NCBI GenBank assembly: GCA_965214585.1
Contig: OZ243957.1
Coordinates: 2,852,001-2,916,000 of the forward strand
Source: JAHCHG01 sp965214585
GTDB lineage: Bacteria > Acidobacteriota > Blastocatellia > Pyrinomonadales > Pyrinomonadaceae
Length of the DNA stretch: 64,000 nucleotides
Direction of reading: 5' to 3'
Shown: piece by piece, positions 26,086-34,726 of the stretch
How the letters are laid out: every line of letters starts with the position of its first letter
Numbering within the stretch: the stretch's first letter is position 1
Program-made: the position numbers and the translations under genes
Notes under the pieces: model-generated
Seen by the model: only the letters and a program-made list of their open reading frames with translations
What the model was told of the DNA's origin: nothing
Databases searched by the model: none

Positions 26086-26198
26086 AATTCTATGCTCCAA
26101 AATTTTTTGAGTTCGGAATAACGCTTTTAAGCGTGATTTAAGCCGAATTTATGTTCAAGTTAAACTTCAAACGCCAATTATTTAAGCATTCGGTATAT

Positions 26199-26224
26199 TT
26201 TCACGGCTGAAGCCGTTACTCTGA
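26199..26224. repeat. AGAGTAACG-family hairpin overlapping the pcm stop
   Basis: On the minus strand CAGAGTAACGGCTTCAGCCG: the repeat supplies the TAA stop of the pcm gene and forms a CGGCTTCAGCCG hairpin. Same words as 22541-22626. Confidence 0.6.
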
Positions 26225-26872
26225 ACTTTCTTCCCATCCGTGTCTGCCAATCAACGGCACGAAGGCGCACGCGCCGAATTTTTCCGTCCGAAAACCGCTT
26301 GCCGTGCGCGTTACGCGCGTGAGTTCCTGCGACTTTTGATTTACTCCGATTGGAATGACCAATTTCCCGCCCGTTTTTAATTGATCCAAAAGCGGTTCAG
26401 GTAATTGCGGACTGCCCGCCGCTACTAAAATTCCGTCATACGGCGCGTATTCTCTCCATCCGTCCGTTCCGTCGCCGCATTTTAATAAGACGTTTTCGAC
26501 ATTCAAATTTTGCAGCCGTTTCCAAGCTAAATCGGCAAGCTGCGGAACACGCTCGACGGCGAAAATTTTTCGTGCCAGATAAGCCAAAACGAGAGTTTGA
26601 TAACCCGAACCCGCGCCGATTTCCAGAACTTTTGAAGACGAATCGAGTTCGAGAAGTTCGGACATACGGGCGACGATAAACGGCTGCGAAATAGTTTGTT
26701 TGGCGGCAATCGGCAGAGCATTATCCTGATAAGCCTGCGCCCGCAGCGCGTCCGGGACGAAATAATGACGCGGAACATTTCGCATTACTTCCAAAACTCT
26801 CTCGTCCTTGATTTTATAATGTTCGCGCAAAAGTCTGACCATTCGTTCGCGCGGAATCTGAAACTCATCCAT
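26216..26872 (-). CDS. pcm: Protein-L-isoaspartate O-methyltransferase
   Basis: 218 residues, standard length. SAM-binding motif I VLEIGAGSGYQT, motif ALPIAAKQTISQPFIVARM just before it, and motif II-like YDGILVAAGSPQLPEPLL. Repairs isoaspartyl residues in aged proteins by methylation. The usual partner surE lies immediately upstream on the same strand, 90 bp away across a repeat-rich spacer. The stop codon lies within an AGAGTAACG repeat. Confidence 0.96.
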   Translation of the reverse strand: MDEFQIPRERMVRLLREHYKIKDERVLEVMRNVPRHYFVPDALRAQAYQDNALPIAAKQTISQPFIVARMSELLELDSSSKVLEIGAGSGYQTLVLAYLARKIFAVERVPQLADLAWKRLQNLNVENVLLKCGDGTDGWREYAPYDGILVAAGSPQLPEPLLDQLKTGGKLVIPIGVNQKSQELTRVTRTASGFRTEKFGACAFVPLIGRHGWEESSE

Positions 26873-26878
26873 ATTTTT

Positions 26879-26957
26879 GAGTTTGGAGAGTTTTGAGAGT
26901 TTGAGAGTTTAGAGAGTTATTTGCAGATCAAAACTCCCCGAACTCCCAAAAACTCTC
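26879..26957. repeat. GAGAGTTT-type tandem repeats in inverted arrangement
   Basis: 26881-26920 repeats GGAGAGTTT, TGAGAGTTT, GAGAGTTTA, GAGAGTTA. 26930-26957 carries the complementary AACTCCC/AACTCTCC words. It lies between surE and pcm. Unit length drifts between 7 and 9. Confidence 0.65.
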
Positions 26958-26961
26958 CAAA

Positions 26962-27714
26962 CTATTCTTCCCAATTTTTCAACATTTCAATCGCCTGATG
27001 GTTCGTCAGATCGCTTCGCATCGGCGTAACCGAAACGAAGCCTTCGTCAATCGCTTCAAAATCCGTTCCGCCGTCGGCGTGAAAACCGCTACGTTCCTCG
27101 CCGATCCAGTAATACGATTTTCCGCGCGGATCGGTGTGTTCGGTAATCACGGGACGCGCATTTTTGAAGCCCTGTTTTGTAATGCGGATGCCTTTCGGAA
27201 CGCCTTTCGGAACATTTACATTCAGCAGAGTATCTTTAGGAAGACCGTTTTTAACGGCTTTTTCCGTCATCTGCCGGGCGACTCGCGCCGCTTCCGTAAA
27301 ATCGTAAGTGCGTCCCGCAACCAAACTGAAGGCAAGTCCCGGAACTCCCAGAATCGTTGACTCAAGCGCACCGGCAATCGTTCCCGAATATGTCGCGTCA
27401 TCGCCCATATTTTCACCGTGATTGATTCCCGAAGCGCACAAATGCGGACGGTTTCCATCGGTTAGAATCTGATTCAAAGCCAGCGTTACGCAGTCCGTCG
27501 GCGTTCCGTCAACCGTCCAATGTCTGTCGTCAATCTGTCTGATTCTAAGCGGTCTGGCGAGCGTCAGACTGTGCGACGCGCCACTCATTTCCGACGCGGG
27601 CGCGACCACGAAAACGTCGCCGATTTCCAGCAGAGCGTTTTCCAGAGCGACGATTCCTTCCGAATGATAACCGTCGTCATTTGTAATTAATATGCGAATT
27701 TTTTCCGAACTCAT
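26962..27714 (-). CDS. surE: 5'/3'-nucleotidase SurE
   Basis: 250 residues. Metal-site motifs ILITNDDGYHSEGIVALE at the start, VVAPASEMSGASHSLTL, then the DGTPTDCVTLALN and SGINHGENMGDDATYSGTI segments, all diagnostic for SurE. Dephosphorylates nucleoside monophosphates and is a common stationary-phase partner of pcm, which follows on the same strand. Confidence 0.96.
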   Translation of the reverse strand: MSSEKIRILITNDDGYHSEGIVALENALLEIGDVFVVAPASEMSGASHSLTLARPLRIRQIDDRHWTVDGTPTDCVTLALNQILTDGNRPHLCASGINHGENMGDDATYSGTIAGALESTILGVPGLAFSLVAGRTYDFTEAARVARQMTEKAVKNGLPKDTLLNVNVPKGVPKGIRITKQGFKNARPVITEHTDPRGKSYYWIGEERSGFHADGGTDFEAIDEGFVSVTPMRSDLTNHQAIEMLKNWEE

Positions 27715-27795
27715 AAAAAGAAAAGATGCGCGATGCGAGAAGATTTAAGAAATAAAATCAAATCGCATCACGCATCACAAAAAATTATAAAAAAA

Positions 27796-28011
27796 CTATC
27801 TGTTGTTATTAAAACTACGCATCGGACGGCGGAAACGCTTGCGATTGCGTTTGCGTGCATTCGCCGATTTGAGCTTCGCTTTCTGTCCCGGCGGTATAAA
27901 ATGCTGGTGTTTTTTGTAGTCTTTGATAATCTCTTCGGTAATCACCTTGCGCTTAAAACGGCGCAGAGCGTTTTCGATATTTTCGTTACTATTAACTGTT
28001 ACAAAAGCCAA
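27796..28011 (-). CDS. rpsU: 30S ribosomal protein S21
   Basis: 71 residues. Opens VTVNSNENIENALRRFKRKV and ends in a strongly basic KRNRKRFRRPMRS tail, the S21 pattern. The tail is slightly extended compared with the E. coli protein. Transcribed alone on the minus strand; upstream (28012-28376) I see only hairpins. Confidence 0.95.
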   Translation of the reverse strand: MAFVTVNSNENIENALRRFKRKVITEEIIKDYKKHQHFIPPGQKAKLKSANARKRNRKRFRRPMRSFNNNR

Positions 28012-28144
28012 TTGCTATCACACTCCTTTTTGCCCGAATTGCCAACGGCAGGGCAAACTATTATTAAACACTTTTTTCTCTGCAAAAGCAAACATAGACC
28101 GTTCAATGCAAAAAGGCAGCAGGGCTTATTCAAAGTCACGGAAC

Positions 28145-28181
28145 GCCGGCATCTTGCCGGCAACCGACGCAAAAGCGTCGG
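28145..28181. repeat. Two adjacent hairpins (GCCGGCATCTTGCCGGC family)
   Basis: GCCGGCATCTTGCCGGC (28145-28161) followed by CCGACGCAAAAGCGTCGG (28164-28181). The same CGCCGGCATCTTGCCG word starts the repeat at 53355-53516. Confidence 0.7.
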
Positions 28182-28376
28182 AGCAAAGTTTGTAATCTTT
28201 AAAGTTTTACCATAATCTTTAGAGTTTCACTATAATCTTTGAAATTATCACACATTTTTTCGCGTCTATCGCACTCATTGCCGCCAAGATGGACGTGGTT
28301 TCCGTCAAAACAATGCTTTATTTTTCAAAGATCATTCGCTTTGATAATCGCCGGATTTTTCCAAAAGTGGAGAAGT

Positions 28377-29552
28377 TTACATAGACAGAGGCAAATTGCT
28401 GAAATCGCCGGCGGGCATTTCAGACAGTAAATCATCCGTTCTTTTTCCGATCAATTCCGCAACCAGCGGCTGGAATGAAAGATGATCTATTCCTTGTCTG
28501 TTTAAAAATAAATTTTCCCATTCCGCTTTCGGAATATCGCAGAAAACTTCTACTACAAGCGGATCAAACTGCGTTCCCGAACAACTTATAATTTCTTTTT
28601 TTGCCGCCTCGAAAGTCAGCGCGGCGCGATAAGTTCTGTCGCTCGTTATCGCATCAAAGGCATCTATGACAGAGAAAATTCTGGCGTTAAAATCAATTTC
28701 GCTGCCCTTTAACTGCTTGGGATAACCGCAGCCGTTCCACCATTCGTGATGCTGAACGACCACGCGAATCGCGCCTTCCAAAAACGGTATTTCGCGCAGA
28801 ATTTCTTCTCCGTATAAAGGGTGCATCTGCATTTTTCTTTTTTCGACATCATTTAATTTGCCTATTTTCCTTAGAATTTCATTCGACACACCGATCTTTC
28901 CGATGTCGTGGAGAAGTGCGCCGAGTTCGAGAGAACGTAATTCGGATTCGTTTAATCCGATTTCGCAGCCTAGACGCAGACTATACGTTACAACTCTGTC
29001 GTGATGCCCGATTGGTTCAAACACTTTGGTTTCCAGCGCGTGAACGAGAGCTTTGAGCGTTGCTCTGTAAGCACTGTCAACTTCTTCCAAAGCGTAATCA
29101 TATTGAGTCGTTCGCTGACGAACCAAATCTTCGAGTTTGCGTTCGTGTTCGGTCTTGAACATTTTCAGTTCGTAATGTTCGATGGCACGATTGATGCAGA
29201 GTTTTATTTTTGGAAAGTCCAGAGGCTTTATCAAATAATCGAACGCTCCCAAGCGCAGCGCGTCAATCGCATTTTCGATTTTGGTTTCCGCGCTCATCAC
29301 CAAAAAGAGCGTGTCGCCGTTCATCTGTGAAACTTTGTTCATCAATTCCAACCCGTTCATTTTCGGCAACGCAATATCGGAGATAATCAATGAATAATTA
29401 TTTTTAACAATATACATCAATGCCGATTCAGCCGATTCAGCCGTTGTGCAGTCATACGTTTCGCTTAAACAGGTATAAAGAAGATTTCTCACAATCGGAT
29501 CATCTTCTACAATAAGAATTTTATGTTTCATTGAAAATTCTGCCGGAAGCAT
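28377..29552 (-). CDS. Response regulator with HD-GYP phosphodiesterase output
   Basis: 391 residues from ATG 29552, chosen because GTGAGGA lies eight bases upstream. The receiver has VEDD, phosphoacceptor Asp in SLIISDIALPKMNG, Ser in VMSAE and Lys in YLIKPLD. A coiled linker (EDLVRQRTTQYDYALEEVDS) leads to an HD-GYP domain: ALLHDIGKIGV, HPLYGEEILREI, VVQHHEWWNGCGYP, DAFDAITSDRTYRAAL. Predicted to hydrolyse cyclic di-GMP under control of a sensor kinase not in the window. The GYP region has Asn instead of the usual Asp before GxGYP. Stand-alone gene. Confidence 0.93.
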   Translation of the reverse strand: MLPAEFSMKHKILIVEDDPIVRNLLYTCLSETYDCTTAESAESALMYIVKNNYSLIISDIALPKMNGLELMNKVSQMNGDTLFLVMSAETKIENAIDALRLGAFDYLIKPLDFPKIKLCINRAIEHYELKMFKTEHERKLEDLVRQRTTQYDYALEEVDSAYRATLKALVHALETKVFEPIGHHDRVVTYSLRLGCEIGLNESELRSLELGALLHDIGKIGVSNEILRKIGKLNDVEKRKMQMHPLYGEEILREIPFLEGAIRVVVQHHEWWNGCGYPKQLKGSEIDFNARIFSVIDAFDAITSDRTYRAALTFEAAKKEIISCSGTQFDPLVVEVFCDIPKAEWENLFLNRQGIDHLSFQPLVAELIGKRTDDLLSEMPAGDFSNLPLSM

Positions 29553-29567
29553 ATAATTTGTCCTCAC

Positions 29568-29953
29568 TTTTATTTAGTTTGTATGTTAAGAGAATTTGTT
29601 TCTTGTAAAGTGGGAATTACCAAAACTAATAATAGCAGGTTAAACGCTATTTAACAAGATTTATCTGAATTTACCAATTTTGATAAATCTTTCTCGGAGA
29701 GCAATTGGAAGTAAAATGCGGTTTATGCTGCTTCTCCGATTTTTGACAGTAATGGATTTTTTTGAAGAATGAAAAAGCTGAGATTTATTCAAAGTCGGAT
29801 TTATAGAAATTTTATCTATTATCTTTCAGCTATAATCTTTAATCTATTCCGAAAGCATAATGATCTTACTATTCCGCGTAGCAAATAGATTAAAGGTTGT
29901 AACTGATAAATTTGCCGCGCCGATTCAATATTGCGACTTTAAATGAACCGTAA
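29568..29953. other. Non-coding gap
   Basis: AT-rich stretch between the HD-GYP gene start and the radical SAM terminator. It should contain the promoter of the HD-GYP gene; I see no gene and no clear operator. Confidence 0.5.
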
Positions 29954-29992
29954 TAAAAAAGCGGAAACGATTCGTGAAAATCATTTCCGCTT
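29954..29992 (-). terminator. Rho-independent terminator of the radical SAM gene
   Basis: Stem AAGCGGAAATGATT / AATCGTTTCCGCTT with one mismatch, followed on the minus strand by TTTTTT, 30 nt after the radical SAM stop. Confidence 0.8.
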
Positions 29993-30022
29993 AAAATTAT
30001 ACGAAAGTCAGAATGTCTGAAT

Positions 30023-32056
30023 CTATGCTTTTGCTGTTTCAGTATTGTCTTTTTTCGTTCTCGTAATTCCGCCGATCTGGACGAGTTTTTCGCCTTTGAT
30101 GTTGTTTTTTTCCATCACCATTTCGTTGTAGAGCTTTCGCATCATCTGCATTTCTTCGGCGGCGGTTTTCGGTCCTTCCATTTCCGGTTTGTTCGGACGC
30201 GCCAAGTCAACTTCGTTCAAGATAAGTTGATGACCGGCGTTATCCAGCGCGACTTCTTTATCGCGTGCGAAAACTTCGTGGCGACCGTGTTCTTTATACC
30301 ATTGTGCAACCGTCGCGTTTTGGTGCATATGTTCGATAATGTTTCTCCAGCCGATTCCGGTGTTATAAGCGCAGAACGAAATTTCGCCTTCCTGCGTTCC
30401 GTAGGGAATAATGCACATTTCCGTTCGGCGGAAATCGTAGTTGAACAAATCCTGAAACCACATTCCCGCGATAAAAAGGAAGTTCCAAGGGTCTTGACGG
30501 CGTTTTTCGATGTCTTCGATGGTGCGCGTTCCGTCAACTTTTCCGTAATCCTTTCCGCTCAAGCCGAACGATTTGTCGAATTTCTTCAAAATTCCGCCAA
30601 GCGTCAAACTTTTCGGTGCGCCGTATGGATTGTAGTTTTTCAGCAGCGCGAGTCCCATCATCAGATTCGAGAACCATTTTCCGCGAGCCGTGTCGGTGAT
30701 ATGCTTCATATCTTCGACCAGATTCGGAATGTTCAAAAATTCGGGAACGGGAGCCATTTCCTTCGTGTCCTTGTTAATCATCACGGCAGTTCCGACTCCG
30801 CAGTTCGGATGACAGCCGCAGGAAACTTGTCCCCAATCAGCTTCCGGACCGTGAACAAGATCGGCGAAATCAGCAAACGCGCCCATTAAAGAAAGCGGAA
30901 ACCAATCGCGTGTCGGTTCGGTAATTCCGACTTGTTTCTGCACGTCTTGCGCCAGATGCGAAAGCGTGTATCGCTGCTGTAAACGTCTTTGTTCTGTAAT
31001 GTGTTCGTCGCGTCCCGTAAACGAAACGGGTTGAAATGACACAAATGAAATTTTCTTTGGGTTATCAAGTGCAAAACGAACAATCGAACCGACTTGATCG
31101 TTATTGATTCCGTTGACAAGCGTTGTTACGAGAACGATGTCAACTCCGGCTTCGTGCAAGTTGTTGATAGCGCGAAGTTTAACATCAAACAAGTTTCCGA
31201 CTTGTCTGTGCGAGTTCGCGTCGTTGCCGATTCCGTCAAATTGCAGATAGACGAATCTCAAACCTGCTTCGGCGGCTTCGCGGCAAAATTCTTTGGACTT
31301 TGCAAATTCGATTCCGTTTGTCGCCGCCTGCACCGAGTTGTAACCGACTTCGCGGGCGTAGCGAATCGCTTCCAAGAAATAAGGCGAAAGCGTCGGTTCG
31401 CCGCCCGAATACTGAACCGACATCTGACGGCGCGGCTTAATCGAAATCGCGTTGTCGAGAATTTCCTTGACATCTTCCATCGAAAGTTCGTGAACAAATC
31501 CGACTTGGTTTGCGTCCATAAAACACGGGTCGCACATCATATTACAGCGGTTTGTCAAATCAACCGTCAAAACCGCGCCGCGTCCGTATTTAATGGTCGA
31601 AGAACCGTGATTATGCAGTTCTTCGTCGTTGTGCGCTTTGATGTCGCGTCCCGGAAAATTCGCTTCGATATGCTCTAAAAATTTAGAATCAATCGCCATC
31701 AAATCTTCAAAATGTCCGTGTTCCGGGCAGTCTTTTATCATCCAGATTTGACCGTCGCGCTCGATAATTTCGGCTTTGATCTCGCCGACCTTATCGTTGA
31801 CTAAAATCGCAACTTCCTTCTCGCCGCTTAGAATGCTTTCGCGGGCTTCGATCACGCAGTTCGGACAAAGCGAATCGGTTTTGCGCGGAAAACCAAGAGT
31901 CGGCTTTGATTTTTGCCACGACTTTAAAAGCGGTTTGTCCGACCATTTCGGCGTAAACGAAGGATTCGGTTTAAATTGATTAACCGATTGAATTGCCTTA
32001 AATGCGCCGCTTGCAATGTATGTTAAGCCTTTTTCAAAATGTTTAACAGGTTTCAT
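30023..32056 (-). CDS. Radical SAM protein of the Tes/Mss-like type
   Basis: 677 residues. N-terminal cysteine ribbon (CPNC at 64-67, CPEHGH at 110-115), then the radical SAM cluster motif CNMMCDPC at 171-178 (CxxxCxxC), SVQYSGGEPTLSP (the GGE SAM-binding motif), and a second cysteine set CGCHPNCGVGTAV near residue 415, with CAYN near residue 560. This plan (CPxC...CPEHG, cluster, CHPNCG) is that of archaeal tetraether lipid synthase and its relatives. Bacterial homologues (Mss) are implicated in joining fatty tails to make membrane-spanning iso-diabolic acid, typical of Acidobacteriota. Function here is inferred. The ~110 residues after the barrel (DPWNFLFIAGMWFQDLFNYD) are amphipathic. Single gene with its own terminator. 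Confidence 0.78.
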   Translation of the reverse strand: MKPVKHFEKGLTYIASGAFKAIQSVNQFKPNPSFTPKWSDKPLLKSWQKSKPTLGFPRKTDSLCPNCVIEARESILSGEKEVAILVNDKVGEIKAEIIERDGQIWMIKDCPEHGHFEDLMAIDSKFLEHIEANFPGRDIKAHNDEELHNHGSSTIKYGRGAVLTVDLTNRCNMMCDPCFMDANQVGFVHELSMEDVKEILDNAISIKPRRQMSVQYSGGEPTLSPYFLEAIRYAREVGYNSVQAATNGIEFAKSKEFCREAAEAGLRFVYLQFDGIGNDANSHRQVGNLFDVKLRAINNLHEAGVDIVLVTTLVNGINNDQVGSIVRFALDNPKKISFVSFQPVSFTGRDEHITEQRRLQQRYTLSHLAQDVQKQVGITEPTRDWFPLSLMGAFADFADLVHGPEADWGQVSCGCHPNCGVGTAVMINKDTKEMAPVPEFLNIPNLVEDMKHITDTARGKWFSNLMMGLALLKNYNPYGAPKSLTLGGILKKFDKSFGLSGKDYGKVDGTRTIEDIEKRRQDPWNFLFIAGMWFQDLFNYDFRRTEMCIIPYGTQEGEISFCAYNTGIGWRNIIEHMHQNATVAQWYKEHGRHEVFARDKEVALDNAGHQLILNEVDLARPNKPEMEGPKTAAEEMQMMRKLYNEMVMEKNNIKGEKLVQIGGITRTKKDNTETAKA

Positions 32057-32799
32057 AATTTCTTTTAATTCTCCTCAAAAATAGTTTTTTCAGAGTTATT
32101 TTCCGCAAAAATAATAATAGATATGCTAAATCAATAATTCTTAAAAATGCTTTATAAATGATTTAATTGGAAATTGCGGTGAATATACTCTCTAATCATC
32201 TTTAAATACAAAGCAAAATTCGTGCCGCGCTTCTAAGAAAATCTTATCTTGTTTATTAACAACGATTTGGAAAGATTTTATCTTAAATAATTGAGTTTAG
32301 TCGGTGTGGCGTGATGATACACACGAAATCATAAACGGCGAAGTGAAGCAAAATGACACAGAAAGATATATACAGCTAAATTATTTTTTTGTTTGCTAAC
32401 TGTTCTTAATCAGATCAATTAAACTGTCGTTTAAAAGTTTTCCACACAGACCCTTAATTTGATTCGACCTAAGATATTATTTATCAAGGTTTTTTCAAAA
32501 AAATAAACAAAAAGTGGATTTTCGTTCACTAAAAGTTCACCTTTAAGCAGTAGCTTTAACAATCACTTTAGGTGAAAATTCGCAAATGTTGTAAACAAAG
32601 CACTTGGTGTATTACAAAAAAATCTTTACACTTTGTATTTTTATATGATAGTTTTGTTTTACTTTTGAACAAGAGTAAATTTCATTAAGCAGTAATATTT
32701 GATATATCCGAGAAAATTATAATTGTAATTTATTCAGACCGCAATAAAGACGACTTTATTTTCAAAAGTTAAATTCTGTAAATTTATTAGAGTGATTTT
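32057..32799. promoter_or_regulatory. Divergent intergenic region between radical SAM gene and phosphohexomutase operon
   Basis: 743 bp, AT-rich, no ORF with a start signal. It holds an inverted repeat TTCACCTTTAAG / CTTTAGGTGAA (about 32535-32575) and the 14-mer ATTTGATATATCCG (32696-32709), which recurs upstream of the gene at 43804. It must contain promoters for both flanking genes. Confidence 0.5.
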
Positions 32800-34194
32800 A
32801 TGCCAATACGCTTCGGAACATCCGGTTGGAGAGCAATAATTGCCGACGAATTTACATTCGAGATGGTCAGATTGGCAGCCGAAGCGATTTGCAGTTATTT
32901 AAAAGAAAGTTTCGGTGAGGGAAATCTCAAACTGATCGTCGGACACGATTCGCGTTTTATGGGCGAAACTTTTGCTAAGGTCGCCGCTGAAATCGCCGAA
33001 AAGAAAGGGTTTCACGTTTTATTGTGCCAAAATCCGACACCGACACCGGCAATTTCTTTTGCGATCAGAGATGAAAAAGCCGTCGGCGGAATAAATTTTA
33101 CGGCTTCGCACAATCCGCCGGAATATCAGGGAATAAAGTTTTCGACCAGCGACGGCGCACCGGCTTTGCCGGAAGTTACAAAACGTATCGAAGAAATTAT
33201 CGAAAACAAGCCGAACGTGAAGGATGCAGACGGCGGAAAAATTGAAGAATTTGATGCGCGTCCGAATTATCTGGACGATTTGAAAACTAAAATAAGATTC
33301 GACAAAATCGCCGAAGCGGGCGGCAGATACGCTTACGACGCGCTTTGGGGAACGGGACGCGGTTATCTGGATAAGATTTTGCGCGACAACAATTTAGAGT
33401 GCGAAACGATTCACGATTGGCGCGACGTAACATTCGGCGGACAATCGCCCGAACCGGGCGAAGATCATCTCGACGAATTGCGCGAAGCGGTTACAACGAA
33501 GAATTTAACGCTCGGACTCGCCACGGACGGCGACGGCGACAGATTCGGAGTTGTTGACCAAAACGGCGAATTCATTCAGCCGAATCAATTGATCGCCGTT
33601 TTGATGGATTATCTGGCTGAAAATCGCGGCTGGACGGAAGGTTTGGCGCGAAGTGTCGCAACGACACACTTGGTTGACCGAGTAGCCGAAAATCGCGGCT
33701 TGAAACTGCACGAAACGCCCGTCGGCTTCAAATATATCGGCGAATTGATAAACAAAGACGAAATTATTTTGGGCGGAGAAGAATCCGCAGGTCTTTCGAT
33801 CAAAGGACATTATCCCGAAAAGGACGGCATTTTGGCTTGCCTTTTAGCCGCCGAAGCGGTTGCGGTTCGCGGAAAAAGTCTGACCGAGCAGTTAGACGAA
33901 CTTTACGAGCGCGTCGGACGAGTCGAAGCAGGCAGAATCGGAGTGAAATTGACCGATGAAATTGCCAAAAAATTGAAGGAAAAATTGGGACAAGAACCGT
34001 CGGAGATCGGCGGAAAGAAAGTTGAAAGCATTAATAGAACGGACGGCGTAAAATTCATTTTTGCCGATAAAAGCTGGATGCTGATGCGTCCGTCAGGAAC
34101 TGAGCCGCTGGTCAGAATTTACGCCGAAGCGGAAAACGAAAAGGATTTGGAGGTGCTTCTTGAACAAGGTCGTCGCTACTTACTCGAACAATAG
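32800..34194 (+). CDS. Phosphoglucomutase/phosphomannomutase family protein
   Basis: 464 residues of the alpha-D-phosphohexomutase superfamily. Opening FGTSGWRAIIADEFT, the phosphoserine loop TASHNPPEYQGIK, metal loop DGDGDRFGVVD, sugar loop GGEESAGLS and C-terminal phosphate loop RPSGTEPLVRIYAEA. Interconverts hexose 1- and 6-phosphates; glucose versus mannose (or glucosamine) specificity cannot be set from sequence alone. Its 3' end contains the ribosome site and start of the next gene, so the two are translationally coupled. Confidence 0.94.
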   Translation: MPIRFGTSGWRAIIADEFTFEMVRLAAEAICSYLKESFGEGNLKLIVGHDSRFMGETFAKVAAEIAEKKGFHVLLCQNPTPTPAISFAIRDEKAVGGINFTASHNPPEYQGIKFSTSDGAPALPEVTKRIEEIIENKPNVKDADGGKIEEFDARPNYLDDLKTKIRFDKIAEAGGRYAYDALWGTGRGYLDKILRDNNLECETIHDWRDVTFGGQSPEPGEDHLDELREAVTTKNLTLGLATDGDGDRFGVVDQNGEFIQPNQLIAVLMDYLAENRGWTEGLARSVATTHLVDRVAENRGLKLHETPVGFKYIGELINKDEIILGGEESAGLSIKGHYPEKDGILACLLAAEAVAVRGKSLTEQLDELYERVGRVEAGRIGVKLTDEIAKKLKEKLGQEPSEIGGKKVESINRTDGVKFIFADKSWMLMRPSGTEPLVRIYAEAENEKDLEVLLEQGRRYLLEQ

Positions 34195-34519
34195 TTCGTT
34201 TGGTGCAAACAGAAAAAGTTATGCGAAAAGCGCGAAAAAAAACGAAAATGCAACGCCGCAATGGTTTGTGTTTCTCGTCCTCGCTTCGATAACTTTTATG
34301 CTCTGTCTGGCGATAAATCTGCGAGCCTTTTCGGAAATGAACCGCGAAATAAATGAAAATATCAGCTTAAATTCGGAGATCGAGCAGCTTGAAAATGAAA
34401 ATGCCGAACTCGAAACCGAAATAAAAACTTTGACAAACGACGAGCGAACTATCGAGCGCGAAGCGCGTAAAATCGGTATGAGCCGTCCGAACGAAAAAAT
34501 TCTTATACCCGTGAACTAA
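34160..34519 (+). CDS. FtsB/DivIC-like septum-formation protein
   Basis: 119 residues: ~35 polar residues, one membrane helix (WFVFLVLASITFMLCLAI), then a leucine-zipper-like coiled coil (NSEIEQLENENAELETEIKT) and a conserved-looking end EREARKIGMSRPNEKI. This is the plan of FtsB/FtsL/DivIC cell-division proteins. Start is TTG at 34160 preceded by GGAGGT (34149-34154), inside the phosphohexomutase gene and overlapping it by 35 bp in another frame. Role in septal peptidoglycan synthesis is inferred. Confidence 0.8.
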   Translation: MNKVVATYSNNSSFGANRKSYAKSAKKNENATPQWFVFLVLASITFMLCLAINLRAFSEMNREINENISLNSEIEQLENENAELETEIKTLTNDERTIEREARKIGMSRPNEKILIPVN

Positions 34520-34726
34520 ACTTGCGGAGAGTCGTTCACGAGTATAAACTGCCTGCCCCGTTAAAATCCGCCTTTTGCCTATCTACTCCGCTTTGCCTAC
34601 AGTTTATTCCTACCGCCAAATTCGCGGCTTATGTTTTCCCGAACATAAGCCGCAACTTCTTTTTAAAGAAGCAGATTTGAAGTTTCACGCTTCTAATTTC
34701 ACATTCAAAGATTTATCATTAAATAA

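Noticed and set aside
32057..32799. Riboswitch upstream of the phosphohexomutase gene
   Set aside because: Length invites it, but no conserved riboswitch core could be recognised in the AT-rich sequence.
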